Shown piece after piece: positions 17,842-26,638 of a DNA stretch of 64,000 nt. This DNA comes from Niallia taxi (GTDB lineage Bacteria > Bacillota > Bacilli > Bacillales > Cytobacillaceae). The notes beneath the pieces are model-generated. The model saw nothing but the letters and a program-made list of their open reading frames with translations, did no database searches and was not told where the DNA came from. Numbering within the stretch: position 1 is the stretch's first letter; each line of letters begins with the position of its first letter. Position numbers and translations under genes: made by a program. The stretch lies in contig NZ_RZTZ01000004.1 of assembly GCF_004005475.1 (NCBI RefSeq), positions 186,001 through 250,000 of the forward strand, in the 5' to 3' direction.

Positions 17842-18729
17842 ATGCAGGTTTTAAAGGACTATTGAAAGAGCAATCTAAAAGATGAGTCGATGAGAAGGAT
17901 AATGAACGAATATTTGTTGGGTTTAAAACTGGAAAATAAAGCTGAACGAACAATAAGAACCTATCGTTGGTTTTTAGAACGCTTCTTTAGTATCTGTACA
18001 GTTCCTTTATCTTTGCTAACAGCAGATGAAGTAAGAGAGTATTTAAATCATTTTACCAAAGGAAAAAAAGAGAGGACAGTTGATGCGTATCTTTCAGCCC
18101 TATCTTCGTTTTTACAATTTTGCCTTGCAGAAGAGTACATAGAAAAAATTGTTATAAAAAAAAGATGGAGACCCAAAATACCGCAATCTTTGCCAAAGTA
18201 TTTAAATGAATTAGAGTTTGTTAGGGTCAAAATTGCTGCAGAGAATATGAATCTACGTGACCGATCACTAATTTTATTTTTATTGTCTTCAGGTTGCAGG
18301 AGTTCAGAAGTGTCTAATCTTGCGATTCGAGATGTTAACTTAGAAAATAGATGTGCGGATGTATTAGGAAAAGGAAATAGGGAGCGGAAAGTACACTTTT
18401 CAGAGGAGTGTGCCGTCATATTGAGTGAGTATTTAAAAACGTGAAATGCTGACGGTATAGATCCTTTATTTTTAAATAACTCAGGTCAACGACTCAAATC
18501 CAATGCTATCTATTATATTACGAGAAAAATTGGTGAAAAGGCTGATATACCGAAGTCTTTACATCCACATTGTTGTAGACATACATTTGCTACTAACATG
18601 TTGGCTAGGGGAGCATCTCTTGAATTAATTGCTGATGAACTAGGTCATGTAAATTTAAATACAACTCGAATCTATGCACGAATTTTAAAAGAAGATTTAG
18701 TTACAGCCTATCAAAATAAAATGGGGTAG
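17842..18729 (+). pseudogene. Tyrosine recombinase A1, two in-frame TGA stops
   Basis: A strong site (AAAGGAG at 17828-17834) precedes ATG 17842, but codon 8 is TGA (17863) and a second TGA interrupts at 18442. Ignoring both, the frame gives a complete phage-integrase-type protein of about 295 residues: N-terminal SAM-like DNA-binding domain (AERTIRTYRWFLERFF), then catalytic Arg in SSGCRSSEVSNL, Lys in GKGNRERKVHF, HPHCCRHTFAT, LGHVNLNTTRIYAR with His and Tyr. All catalytic residues remain, so decay is recent, or the stops are read through. It is the A type of the A-B-A-B array; ORF pieces could restart at ATG 17890. Confidence 0.85.
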
Positions 18730-18732
18730 AAA

Positions 18733-19565
18733 ATGTTGAAAGCAAATATACTTGATACTTTTTTCAATGATCATCAATCTAGATTTAGTGAGGAAACTAT
18801 TCGAAGTTATAGACTTTCTCTTAATCAATTTTTTTCGTTTTGTGGGGTACAATATGATGAAGTCAAAGTCAAAGATATAAGAGCATGGCTTGCATCCATG
18901 GAGGAACGAGATCTAAAAAAGGTACGATTCATATTAAACTATCAGGTGTAAAGTCATTTTATCAATATTGTATGGAAGAGAACCTTCTAAAAAAGAGTCC
19001 AATTCAAACAATAAAAACCCCTAAAAAAGAGGATGTCCTTCCGTATTACTTAAACAGGCGTCAAATAGCACAACTTCAAGAATTAACTAAAAATGATTAT
19101 CAATTCCGCCCAATAATAGAAACGTTATACTCCACAGGAGTAAGGGTCAGTGAGCTATTACAAATTCAACTAGAAGGTATTAGATGGGAAACTAGGCAAA
19201 TATGGATACGAGAAGGGAAAGGAAATAAAGAGCGTTTTGTCTTATTTACACATGATTGCGCAGAACGGTTAAAGAAGTATTTCGATATGCGAGAAACGTA
19301 CAGTTTGTTTTTATTTTCCAATCGAAGAGGGGAACCTCTACACCGAGAATTTATACAAAAAAACTTCCGTAGCTTCTCTAGATCACTTGGTTATAAAGTA
19401 ACACCACATACTTTACATCATACATTTGCTGCCCACTTAGCAGAAAAAAATATGCCTCAGAGTTACATCCAGGAATTACTTGGTCATGTTGATATTAATA
19501 GTACTCGTATTTATACGCGTCTGATGGAATATGCAAGAAAAAATAAATATGATATATATCAATAG
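18733..19565 (+). pseudogene. Tyrosine recombinase B1, frameshifted and with lost catalytic Arg
   Basis: Starts 4 bp after the A1 stop. The N-terminal frame (from 18733) runs to RAWLASMEERDLKK and then shifts at an A6 run near 18915; the rest continues as GTIHIKLSGVKSFYQYCMEE. Catalytic Arg (STGVRVSELL) and Lys (GKGNKERFVLF) are present, but the usual HTLRHTFAAHL reads HTLHHTFAAHL, so the second catalytic Arg is His. LGHVDINSTRIYTR ends the catalytic domain. B type, close to the fourth gene. Inactive as it stands. Confidence 0.85.
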
Positions 19566-19577
19566 AGGGATGAATAA

Positions 19578-20459
19578 ATGGATAATTATTGGGAGTTGAC
19601 TAAGGAATTACCCAATAAAATTAATCAGGAAATAGTCAGTGGATTTTTATTTAGTTTAAAAGTAGCAAAAAGAAGCAAAGGAACGATTATTGCATACCGA
19701 AGATTTTTAGAAATATTTTTTGGAGAAATGAAGCAGCCATGTACAACTATAACCTCTGATGAAGTATTAGGTTGGTTTAAAAAAGAGGATGTCCATTCAA
19801 GTGAAGCATATTTCAAGCTCCGTTTAAGTATTATTTCATCCTTTTACAAGTTTTGTATTCAAGAAGAGCATGTGAACATTAATCCAATAAAAAGCAGATG
19901 GTTTCCGCGACTTCCTCAATCACTACCAAAGTATTTAGAAAAAGAAGATATTGCTAAAATTAGACACTATAGTGAAATTACGTCACTTCGTAATCAGGTG
20001 TTAGTTGAATTTATGCTTACCACAGGTTGTAGAGTAGGAGAAGTAAGTGAGCTAAATGTAGAAGATATCAACATCGAGAAACGTACTGCATGTGTTGTCG
20101 GTAAAGGCAAAAAGCTTCGCTATGTACATTTTACTGAAAGTTGTGCATTTTTGTTAGAAAAGTATATTTCTTTGAATCATACTTCGCAAAAAGCCCTTTT
20201 TTTAACCTATACAGGAAGACGGTTAAGTAAAAGAACTATACAACAAATCATTAAAGATATAGGCGAGGGTGCTGAAGTAAGAACCAATTTGTACCCACAC
20301 CGCCTACGTCATACTTTTGCCACAGAATTATTGACGAAAGGTGCTGATTTATCATTTATTGGGGATGAATTAGGACATAGTGATGTTGGGACTACACAAA
20401 TCTATGCTAGGCTTCCAAAGAGGGAAATAATATCCCTCTACCGTAAATTTATGGGATAA
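19578..20459 (+). CDS. Tyrosine recombinase A2, intact
   Basis: 293 residues with no lesion, the only whole member of the four. N-terminal core-binding domain (SKGTIIAYRRFLEIFF), then catalytic set: Arg in TTGCRVGEVSEL, Lys in GKGKKLRYVHF, HRLRHTFATELL, LGHSDVGTTQIYAR with the nucleophile Tyr. Related along its length to A1 (shared RW.P..PQSLPKYL.E segment). Such enzymes perform site-specific integration, excision or inversion. GAGGGATGAATA precedes the ATG; it is tightly packed between B1 and B2, so the four were one operon. Confidence 0.9.
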   Translation: MDNYWELTKELPNKINQEIVSGFLFSLKVAKRSKGTIIAYRRFLEIFFGEMKQPCTTITSDEVLGWFKKEDVHSSEAYFKLRLSIISSFYKFCIQEEHVNINPIKSRWFPRLPQSLPKYLEKEDIAKIRHYSEITSLRNQVLVEFMLTTGCRVGEVSELNVEDINIEKRTACVVGKGKKLRYVHFTESCAFLLEKYISLNHTSQKALFLTYTGRRLSKRTIQQIIKDIGEGAEVRTNLYPHRLRHTFATELLTKGADLSFIGDELGHSDVGTTQIYARLPKREIISLYRKFMG

Positions 20460-20472
20460 GAGAGGGTTTAAA

Positions 20473-21308
20473 TGATTACTTCTGAAAAATGTTTGCAACA
20501 ATTTAAAGAAGATATAGTTTTAGATTAACAGATGGTACATTACTTCGGTATATCATTGCAATGGAACAATTAATTGATTTTTGTAACAAGTCAATATATG
20601 AAATTGATTCAAAAGACATAAGAAGATGGATGTCTTCCTTAGATAACAAAGCATATAAAGCTGTTACTGTAAAAACAAAGTTAGCTGGTATTAAATTGTT
20701 TTTTAAGTACTGCGTGGAAGACGGTTTTCTTATAAAAAATCCTGCAATCAATATTCCTTTTCCAAAGGTAGAAGATAAATCACCAATTTATTTGCAAAAA
20801 GGGGATTTGTTGCAATTGAGGCAATTGGTAAAGGGTAAATTAGAGGAAAGAGCAGTTATTGAAGTACTATATGCTAGTGGCGTGCGTATTAAGGAATTGA
20901 CTGAAATAAAAAGGGAAGATATTAATTGGCCGGAGCGCATGATTATTATTCCAAATGGGAAACATAAAAAAGAACGTATCGTATTATTCACACAAGAGTG
21001 TGCAGAGCATCTAAAATCTTACTTAAATGAACGTGATGATGAATTACCATTTGTTTTTGTTAATACTTCCAAGACAGGTTCAATGTGCACACGTACCATC
21101 CAAAAAAAATTTAAATATTTCCAACAAGCTTAATATTCATTTGACTCCACACACCTTACGACATACATTTGCTGCACATCTAGCAATGAAAGGAATGCCC
21201 TTAGAATGTATACAAGTTCTATTAGGGTATAATGGTCCACATCAAACACAGTTATATGCACGCTTATATCATGAAGCAAGAAAAGCCATATATGATCAAC
21301 TGATGTGA
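20473..21308 (+). pseudogene. Tyrosine recombinase B2, two frameshifts and LGH to LGY
   Basis: ATG at 20473 after AGAGGGTT opens MITSEKCLQQFKEDIVLD and stops; the body resumes in another frame (from about 20525) as RLTDGTLLRYIIAMEQLIDF and runs to 21133; the end resumes in a third frame with HLTPHTLRHTFAAHL. The box II His is changed (LLGYNGPHQTQLYARL instead of LGH). Arg (ASGVRIKEL) and Lys (GKHKKERIVLF) remain. B type, sister of B1. Dead. Confidence 0.83.
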
Positions 21309-21364
21309 GAATGAAAGTTTGCGCCAAATATAGATAAACGCTTAATAATCTTCAAAATAAAAAT

Positions 21365-21402
21365 GTCTAAACCCTTGGTATATATGGGATTAGACGTTTT
21401 TT
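21365..21402 (+). terminator. Terminator closing the recombinase array
   Basis: GTCTAAACCC at 21365-21374 pairs (one internal mismatch) with GGGATTAGAC at 21386-21395 and is followed by a T run. The sequence TATATGGGATTAG-CGTTTTTT recurs near 44,745. Confidence 0.72.
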
Positions 21403-21510
21403 TATTATAACATATTTTCAATCTAAGAAGGATTAACGCTTGTTTTAGGAATAAACGCACATTTTCTGCGTGAAACTAAGTATTTAAGAGATTAAGGGAT
21501 GTTTTTTGAG

Positions 21511-21565
21511 GAGCATTCCTGTAATAAATGAAAAGAATATCTTATGGGAGAAACGTGGGAGTTTA
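21511..21565 (+). repeat. Dispersed short repeat, copy 1
   Basis: GAGCATTCCTGTAATAAATG followed by AAAAG..CTTATG..AGAAACG. Same order of words occurs at 24861 and 38350, weaker forms at 29967 and 47588. The in-frame reading SIPVINEK is shared by copies 1, 2 and 4, so it may be a fragment of a former coding or mobile unit. Lies in a 370-bp non-coding gap. Confidence 0.6.
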
Positions 21566-21678
21566 GTTGTATAACAGTTGCATAAATCAGTGTAAAATAC
21601 TTCTTTAATGCAGGAAGTATGAATTTTTTGTTGAATGATTTAAATTAGATTATTTTGGGATTTAAGGAGAGACAAAAA

Positions 21679-22101
21679 ATGGGTGAGCAATTATTAAGGA
21701 TAGGCACAACATATTTACCAGTGACTAATGTAGATATTTCTTCTGATTGGTATGTAAATAAACTAGGAGCAGAGTTATGCTTCAAAGATCAAGACAAAGC
21801 AATTCTTAACTTTGCTAATCAAAGTATTTTTCTTGTTAAATCAAATGAAAATCAAAGTTCTAATTTCTATGATATTTATGGTAATGAGCGTTTTTCGATA
21901 ACATTTGAAGTTAATGGATTAAAAGCGTTAGAAGTGATACATAAAGAACTTCAGCAAAGTGAAATTAGAGTTGGGTATATTGAGGACAGAGGGCATTCGG
22001 GAAGAAATTTTGTATTTTATGATTTGGATGGTAATAAATTTGATGTGTGGAGCGAACTTAGTCCAAGTTTCAGAGAAAAATATTTGATTTCCAATGGTTA
22101 A
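21679..22101 (+). CDS. VOC-family (glyoxalase/bleomycin-resistance fold) protein
   Basis: 140 residues from ATG 21679, preceded by AAGGAG at 21664-21669. Two beta-alpha-beta-beta-beta halves typical of vicinal-oxygen-chelate proteins: IGTTYLPVTNVDISSDWYVN and later GHSGRNFVFYDLDGNKFDVW. Metal-ligand positions are only partly kept. Could be a dioxygenase, a fosfomycin/bleomycin-type resistance protein or a glyoxalase relative; the exact role cannot be read from sequence. Single gene after the recombinase array. Confidence 0.78.
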   Translation: MGEQLLRIGTTYLPVTNVDISSDWYVNKLGAELCFKDQDKAILNFANQSIFLVKSNENQSSNFYDIYGNERFSITFEVNGLKALEVIHKELQQSEIRVGYIEDRGHSGRNFVFYDLDGNKFDVWSELSPSFREKYLISNG

Positions 22102-22146
22102 ATAAAATTTGGAGGCGATGCTTTTAATAAACCATTGCCCATTCAG

Positions 22147-22165
22147 TCTTCCATAACGAGGAAGA
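22147..22165 (+). terminator. Small hairpin after VOC gene
   Basis: TCTTCC/GGAAGA stem with 7-nt loop; few T residues follow, so weak. Confidence 0.35.
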
Positions 22166-22335
22166 TTGTTAGTTGAAGATTCAATTTAGATCAGCATTTT
22201 TTCCTTTCAATTAACATGGCAGCATTCCAGGAATAGAAAAAAGTAAAAAAGAAAAGTAGAGAAATTGGTACTAGGAGATAAATGGAAGTTGCTGAAAGAT
22301 AAAATTAAATTATTTTATTCGAAAGGAGATTTAGG

Positions 22336-22797
22336 ATGAAAGAACGGCATATGAACCTTTTCAAACAGTTACAAACATACAGAGAAGATGTTTTAGATAG
22401 TTTAAACGGTATAAGTGCAGATGCAGCTGAGATAGTCCCAAAAAATTTTAATAATAATATTAGATGGAATATGGGACATATCTATTTGGATCAATACTTA
22501 TGGATTGAGACTTTAACGAAAGAGAAAACAGAGGCTCCAGTAATTTATAATAATTGGTTTGGTTATGGGACAACACCAGATCACTTTACACCTGAAACTC
22601 CTTCTTATATAGAACTAAAAAAATTGCTGGAATTACAACCTAGCAAATTGAAGGAAAACTATGGGTACAGATTAGAAGAAATATTTCCACCCACTGAAAT
22701 GGGAATGCGAACTATTGAACAAGTGTTGATTCGAACCATCTTTCACGAAGGGATACATTTACAAGCCATCAATAATATTAAAAAGTGGTTAATATAA
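22336..22797 (+). CDS. DinB-family (DinB_2/YfiT-like) metalloprotein
   Basis: 153 residues. Four-helix bundle layout with the three conserved His: H48 in NMGHIYLDQ and H137, H141 in FHEGIHLQAI, which bind a divalent metal (usually Ni or Zn). Members include mycothiol/bacillithiol-dependent transferases and many of unknown role. AAAGGAG lies before the ATG. Stands alone. Confidence 0.82.
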   Translation: MKERHMNLFKQLQTYREDVLDSLNGISADAAEIVPKNFNNNIRWNMGHIYLDQYLWIETLTKEKTEAPVIYNNWFGYGTTPDHFTPETPSYIELKKLLELQPSKLKENYGYRLEEIFPPTEMGMRTIEQVLIRTIFHEGIHLQAINNIKKWLI

Positions 22798-23194
22798 ATT
22801 TTCTAAGCAATTGTTTTAGCATCCTTATTTATGATTGAATTTCTTATTTTAAGTTACAATCAATTAAACCTTGTATCTATTCTTTAATTTTTAGAATTTA
22901 CTCTATAATTGTTTGTTATAGATAAATATATATATAACAATGAGAGCGACGTTTCTATAAGTGAGTCACAAACTGCAGGTTAGTTCAATAAGGATAAGTG
23001 AATTTTAAACTTTATTAACTTATTCAGGACTAAATTGATTGCTAATGTTTATACGAAAAAATCGGCGTAATCCAGCACAGTTTCCTTATTTTCCATAACT
23101 TAAATAATACAGCTGTATTATGAAGAAGGAGTATCGCGGTTTATCTTGAATAAATATAAATGGGTAGATAAAACCATAAAATAAGGAGGTTTGC
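22798..23194. other. Intergenic region with two inverted repeats
   Basis: 397 bp without a gene. TTGTTATA at 22913-22920 is mirrored at 22933-22940, and a perfect palindrome lies at 23104-23121 (listed separately). No coding sequence seen. Confidence 0.4.
23104..23121. promoter_or_regulatory. 18-bp perfect palindrome, possible operator
   Basis: ATAATACAGCTGTATTAT is perfectly symmetrical and lies 74 bp before the CPBP protease start, where a repressor site would be expected. No known consensus assigned. Confidence 0.45.
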
Positions 23195-23953
23195 ATGGAG
23201 ATTTTCCTTTGGATAATGATTGTATTTGTGTTAATATATGAGCCAATTTACGGATATTATGATTTTCAGAAATTCAAGGTAAATGTCACAACAAATCCAC
23301 ATGCCAGAGAGAAGTATTATATTAATTCTATTGTAGGCTTGTGGGCTCCTACTCTCTATATCATCCTCTTAGTCCTTTTCACAGAACTTACCTTTAATCA
23401 AATAGGGTTTACCTTACCTTACATTAACACAAATGTATTTGGCCCTATCATTACCTACACCGTATTTGCCTTAACTGGCATTTATATTCTTGCTATCCTA
23501 TATTATATGATAGGATACCACGTCAGTATTAATATTCGTAAAAAACTCATCGAAGCAAAAAACAGAGAAAAAGAAAAATCAGAGTACCTCGCAATGCCTG
23601 TAAGTAAAAGAGAAAAGAAGTTATGGAATTACGTTTCTATTACGGCAGGACTTACGGAGGAAATAATATACAGAGGCTTTTTAATCTTTGCTTTTTCTTA
23701 TTTTTTCCCAAACCTGTCCGTTTGGTTTGTTGTCATCTTTGCGTCCCTTTTGTTCGGACTTGCTCATACGTATCAGGGGCTATTATCAGGCGTATTGCGG
23801 ACAGCGATAGTTGGCTTGATTTTCTCCGTTTTATTTATGGGACTTAATTCAATTATCCCCCTTGTTCTTCTTCATTTCTTAATAGATTATATGGCAAAGC
23901 TTGGGGAGGATGAAAATTCTATTCAGGATTCTCGAATTACAAAAATCCCATAA
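23195..23953 (+). CDS. CPBP-family intramembrane glutamic endopeptidase
   Basis: 252 residues with about seven membrane helices. The CAAX/CPBP signature is complete: GLTEEIIYRGF with Glu155, Glu156 and Arg160, FGLAHTYQG and LLHFLID with their His residues. Such enzymes cleave within the membrane; some confer bacteriocin self-immunity. AAGGAGG lies before ATG. Stop codon overlaps its terminator. No bacteriocin gene was recognised beside it. Confidence 0.88.
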   Translation: MEIFLWIMIVFVLIYEPIYGYYDFQKFKVNVTTNPHAREKYYINSIVGLWAPTLYIILLVLFTELTFNQIGFTLPYINTNVFGPIITYTVFALTGIYILAILYYMIGYHVSINIRKKLIEAKNREKEKSEYLAMPVSKREKKLWNYVSITAGLTEEIIYRGFLIFAFSYFFPNLSVWFVVIFASLLFGLAHTYQGLLSGVLRTAIVGLIFSVLFMGLNSIIPLVLLHFLIDYMAKLGEDENSIQDSRITKIP

Positions 23954-23974
23954 CTAAGTATGGGGTTATTTTTA
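23946..23974 (+). terminator. Terminator overlapping CPBP stop
   Basis: CCCATA at 23947-23952 pairs with TATGGG at 23959-23964, followed by TTATTTTT. Confidence 0.6.
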
Positions 23975-24201
23975 TAGAAGACTTAATTCTCTCAAAATCT
24001 GATCTTTCGTAAGGATAGTCGCAAATTCCTGATTGTGAATGGACTCTGCATCATAAATATTTACCTAAATGCTCAGTGGTTTCAAACGCACCTGTAGCAT
24101 CCTACCTATCTGTATCAAGAAGGATAATCCAAATTTACCTAGAATAGGTATATAGATTGAAGATTTCGAAGAAATGAAAATATTATTAAAGGAAGTATCA
24201 A

Positions 24202-24645
24202 ATGAATAACAGGGTTAAAGAATTTTGGAATGAATTTTGTGAAGAAACTCAAAAAGAGGGAATTCAATATAGAGATGCTTTCCAATTTGGAGCTTCTGCT
24301 GATTGGTTAGCAGACTTAGTAGTTACTGGAAAGAAGAAAGCAACAACTTCTGGTCTCGTGTTTTATGAAATGGAAAAGGAAGCACCCCCTATGGTTGGTG
24401 AGTATTATATTGTTTTAAATGGTAAGGAAAATCCAGTTGCGGTTATAGAAATTGAATCTGTGCAAGTTGTTCCAATGAATGAGGTCACCGAGGAATTTGC
24501 TTTAGCTGAGGGTGAGGGTGATTACCGATTCTGGTGGAATGCACACGAGAAGTTCTTTACTGAATTGTTAAAAGAGTATGATATAGCATTTTCACCAAAT
24601 ATGTTAGTTGTGTGTGAAAGGTTTAAAAAAGTATATCCAAAATAA
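24202..24645 (+). CDS. ASCH-domain protein
   Basis: 147 residues. Matches the ASCH layout: FGASADWLADLVVTGKKKAT (substrate-binding Gly-Lys-Lys), VGEYYIVLNGKENPVAVIEI, EGDYRFWWNAHEKFFTEL. ASCH proteins have a PUA-like beta barrel that binds nucleic acid or nucleosides; relatives include N4-acetylcytidine amidohydrolase (YqfB). AAAGGAAG precedes ATG. Single gene. Confidence 0.83.
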   Translation: MNNRVKEFWNEFCEETQKEGIQYRDAFQFGASADWLADLVVTGKKKATTSGLVFYEMEKEAPPMVGEYYIVLNGKENPVAVIEIESVQVVPMNEVTEEFALAEGEGDYRFWWNAHEKFFTELLKEYDIAFSPNMLVVCERFKKVYPK

Positions 24646-24804
24646 GCAAATAAATGCTAAAGAATAATAAATGGCATTTTATTTAGCAGTTGTTCCCTGT
24701 TCCGAAAAACAAGTTGTATATAAAAGCTTATTTTATTATTTAAGGTGTAACATACCTTTAAAAAATTCTCCATGAAATAACCAAGATTGTGAATTGTATT
24801 ACTT

Positions 24805-24844
24805 AATCAGGGGCATTAATCCAAGAGGAATAATGCCCCTGATT
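24805..24844. terminator. Perfect 14-bp hairpin
   Basis: AATCAGGGGCATTA at 24805-24818 and its complement at 24831-24844 around a 12-nt loop. GC-rich for this DNA; no clear T run, so it may be a processing or Rho-linked element. Lies in the 368-bp gap after the ASCH gene. Confidence 0.55.
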
Positions 24845-24860
24845 GGTTATGGTACTAATG

Positions 24861-24920
24861 GAGTAGCATTCCTGTAATAAATGAAAAACTAGCTTATGAA
24901 GAAACGGGGCAGCTGTAATG
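24861..24920 (+). repeat. Dispersed short repeat, copy 2
   Basis: GTAGCATTCCTGTAATAAAT then GAAAAACTAGCTTATGAA and GAAACGGGGCAGC. Best match to the copy at 38350. Confidence 0.6.
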
Positions 24921-25013
24921 ATATTTGGTTTTATTTAATTTAAATTCACTTTATTTGTTAAATATACCTAAGTAGGTTTGACATAATCACTTTGTTATTA
25001 AAATATAGCCTGC

Positions 25014-25397
25014 TTAATCAGTGTGTGCCACCGCCTTAACTTCAATTAATTGCTCTGGGAACGCTAGGTAAGTTACGCCGATGAGGCTGCCGGATGGTCT
25101 GTGTTGTTCTAGGTATTCCTTGAACAGACTGATGACTGACTCGGAATGCTCTTGTGGTCTTGTTAGAAAGACTTCCACATAAGCGAGGTTGGACTTAGTG
25201 ACACCAAATTCCTCCAATACTCGGTCGAGGTTCTCAAATGTTTGTCGAGTCTGAGCTTCAATATTCTCCTTGCCAACAAACATACCATCCTTATCGTGCG
25301 AAAATTGACCTGAAATGTAGATAGTACCGTTGACGCTGTATCCTTGGGTAATGCCGTGATCCCATAGGTCGTGATTGTAGGTTTTAACATTAGTCAT
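25014..25397 (-). CDS. RidA/YjgF-family protein
   Basis: 127 residues with the trimeric RidA fold: GTIYISGQFSHDKDG, QTRQTFENLDRVLEEFG and the end LIEVKAVA. The Arg that RidA uses to bind the imine substrate (normally in a PAR motif) is replaced in RPSGSLIGV, so classical enamine deaminase activity is doubtful and it belongs to another RidA subgroup. AAAGGAGAG before ATG. Divergent from an HxlR regulator, with a palindrome between them, so it is the probable target of that regulator. Confidence 0.87.
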   Translation of the reverse strand: MTNVKTYNHDLWDHGITQGYSVNGTIYISGQFSHDKDGMFVGKENIEAQTRQTFENLDRVLEEFGVTKSNLAYVEVFLTRPQEHSESVISLFKEYLEQHRPSGSLIGVTYLAFPEQLIEVKAVAHTD

Positions 25398-25453
25398 TTT
25401 TTTCTCTCCTTTATTTCAAAGTAAGGTAAGTATAAAATGAATACAAAGAAATA

Positions 25454-25469
25454 AATAGTACGCACTATT
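25454..25469. promoter_or_regulatory. HxlR-type operator palindrome
   Basis: AATAGTACGCACTATT, 6-bp arms around ACGC, in the 106-bp divergent spacer between the RidA and HxlR genes. It has the A/T-rich AGTA-type dyad described for HxlR regulators. Confidence 0.6.
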
Positions 25470-25503
25470 TAGATAGCTACTACCAGAAAGGATAGTGTCA
25501 AAT

Positions 25504-25842
25504 ATGAGTATGGCTGATTTTAAAGAAAAGGGTAATATCCAAGAGACACCTTTCGGATATACATTGTCAGTTGTAGGAGGGAAATGGAAAATGCTGATTC
25601 TCTATCTCCTTTCGGAAAATCAACCCGTTCGCTTTAATGAGATGAAAAGAAGGTTAGGAACTATAACCTTTAAAACATTGAGTACACAACTTAAAGATTT
25701 GGAAGCAGATGGGATGGTTAGACGAAAAGAATATCCTCAAATCCCTCCTAAAGTGGAATACAGTCTCACACATAAAGGAGAAACGCTATTACCTGTTTTA
25801 GAACAATTATGTGAATGGGGAGAAAAAAACCGCAATAATTAA
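25504..25842 (+). CDS. HxlR-family transcriptional regulator
   Basis: 112 residues from ATG 25504; GTG 25495 is only two bases from AAAGGA and unlikely. Typical winged-helix core: LSVVGGKWKMLILYLL, RFNEMKRRLGTITFKTLSTQ, LKDLEADGMVRRKEYPQIPP and KVEYSLTHKGETLLPVL. HxlR proteins are dimeric and often sense reactive electrophiles or redox state. It probably controls itself and the divergent RidA gene. Confidence 0.88.
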   Translation: MSMADFKEKGNIQETPFGYTLSVVGGKWKMLILYLLSENQPVRFNEMKRRLGTITFKTLSTQLKDLEADGMVRRKEYPQIPPKVEYSLTHKGETLLPVLEQLCEWGEKNRNN

Positions 25843-26291
25843 CTTCTTGTTGTATAGAAAATGGGAACTCATATGAAAACAGAGTGAGACTATTTCAGTA
25901 TTTTACAATAGAGAACAGAAAACAGAAAACAGTTACCTAATTGTGAAGTGCACCCCAATTGTTAGATGAAGGTCTAACAATTGGAGATTCACTTCCATTG
26001 TAAAATTAGTGCATACCTAATTGCTATTTTCATAAGATATTAATTATTCAAGGAAATTCAATAGCTCCATTGGTATATACTCAATCTTAACACTAGGATT
26101 CATTAACACTTATACCAGAATTAGTAAGTTGTAATTTTAGATATAAGGGAAGGTTTGCTGCAGAAGTAAAACAGAAAAGTCTTGTTGATGATGGTAGTTT
26201 TGTTATGATTTTAAGATTGATGATAGTATTAAGCTTGATAATCCTAATTTAAGAAAAATGAGAATGGTGCTGATTCTAATATCTATTAGGA
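25843..26291. other. Gap with a hairpin and degraded sequence
   Basis: 449 bp. Contains the inverted repeat at 25943-25995 and, from about 26,120, short frames that break repeatedly (AAEVKQKSLVDDGSFVMI, then IDDSIKLDNPNLRKMRM in another frame), which look like a decayed gene I cannot name. Confidence 0.4.
25943..25995. repeat. Imperfect inverted repeat, possible insertion-sequence end
   Basis: Inner arms CCAATTGTTAGA (25955-25966) and its complement (25973-25984) are perfect; outer GTGAA/TTCAC extends it. The words GTGCACCCCAATTGTTAGA recall ends of IS3-family elements in Bacillus as far as I remember; no transposase is present. Confidence 0.4.
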
Positions 26292-26423
26292 GTGCAATTT
26301 AGGCAATTTCTTGAAGGTAGAGAAGAAGCTTTACAATTAGCAATTGATTGGTCCAGCAAAGTGTTAGAGGACTACAGTGATATTTCGGTTAAACTAGAAA
26401 AAGAGAAATTAGCGAATTTATAA
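26292..26423 (+). pseudogene. Unrecognised gene fragment
   Basis: 43-codon open stretch (VQFRQFLEGREEALQLAIDW ending KEKLANL) with coding-like composition but no proper start or full ribosome site; preceded by frames that break. Probably the tail of a decayed gene. Function unknown. Confidence 0.35.
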
Positions 26424-26638
26424 TTTGCTCAGTCAAAATGGATTGGGAGGAAATCAAATATAAAACCCTTATCTTAATAAGGTGAGTGTTCTTTCTTTTT
26501 CCGTTTTAGTGTTCGATACACATATTTTGCAAAACTTCTGCTCTAGTCAACTGAAAAGTCATTAGACTTTTCTTATAGCATTGAGATGTTTTAATGAGTA
26601 TTCCATTTATGTAAAGAGTATAGAGAAGAGGGTTAACA

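Noticed and set aside
18048-18419. 123-codon minus-strand frame in recombinase A1
   Set aside because: Antisense to conserved recombinase sequence; no ribosome site.
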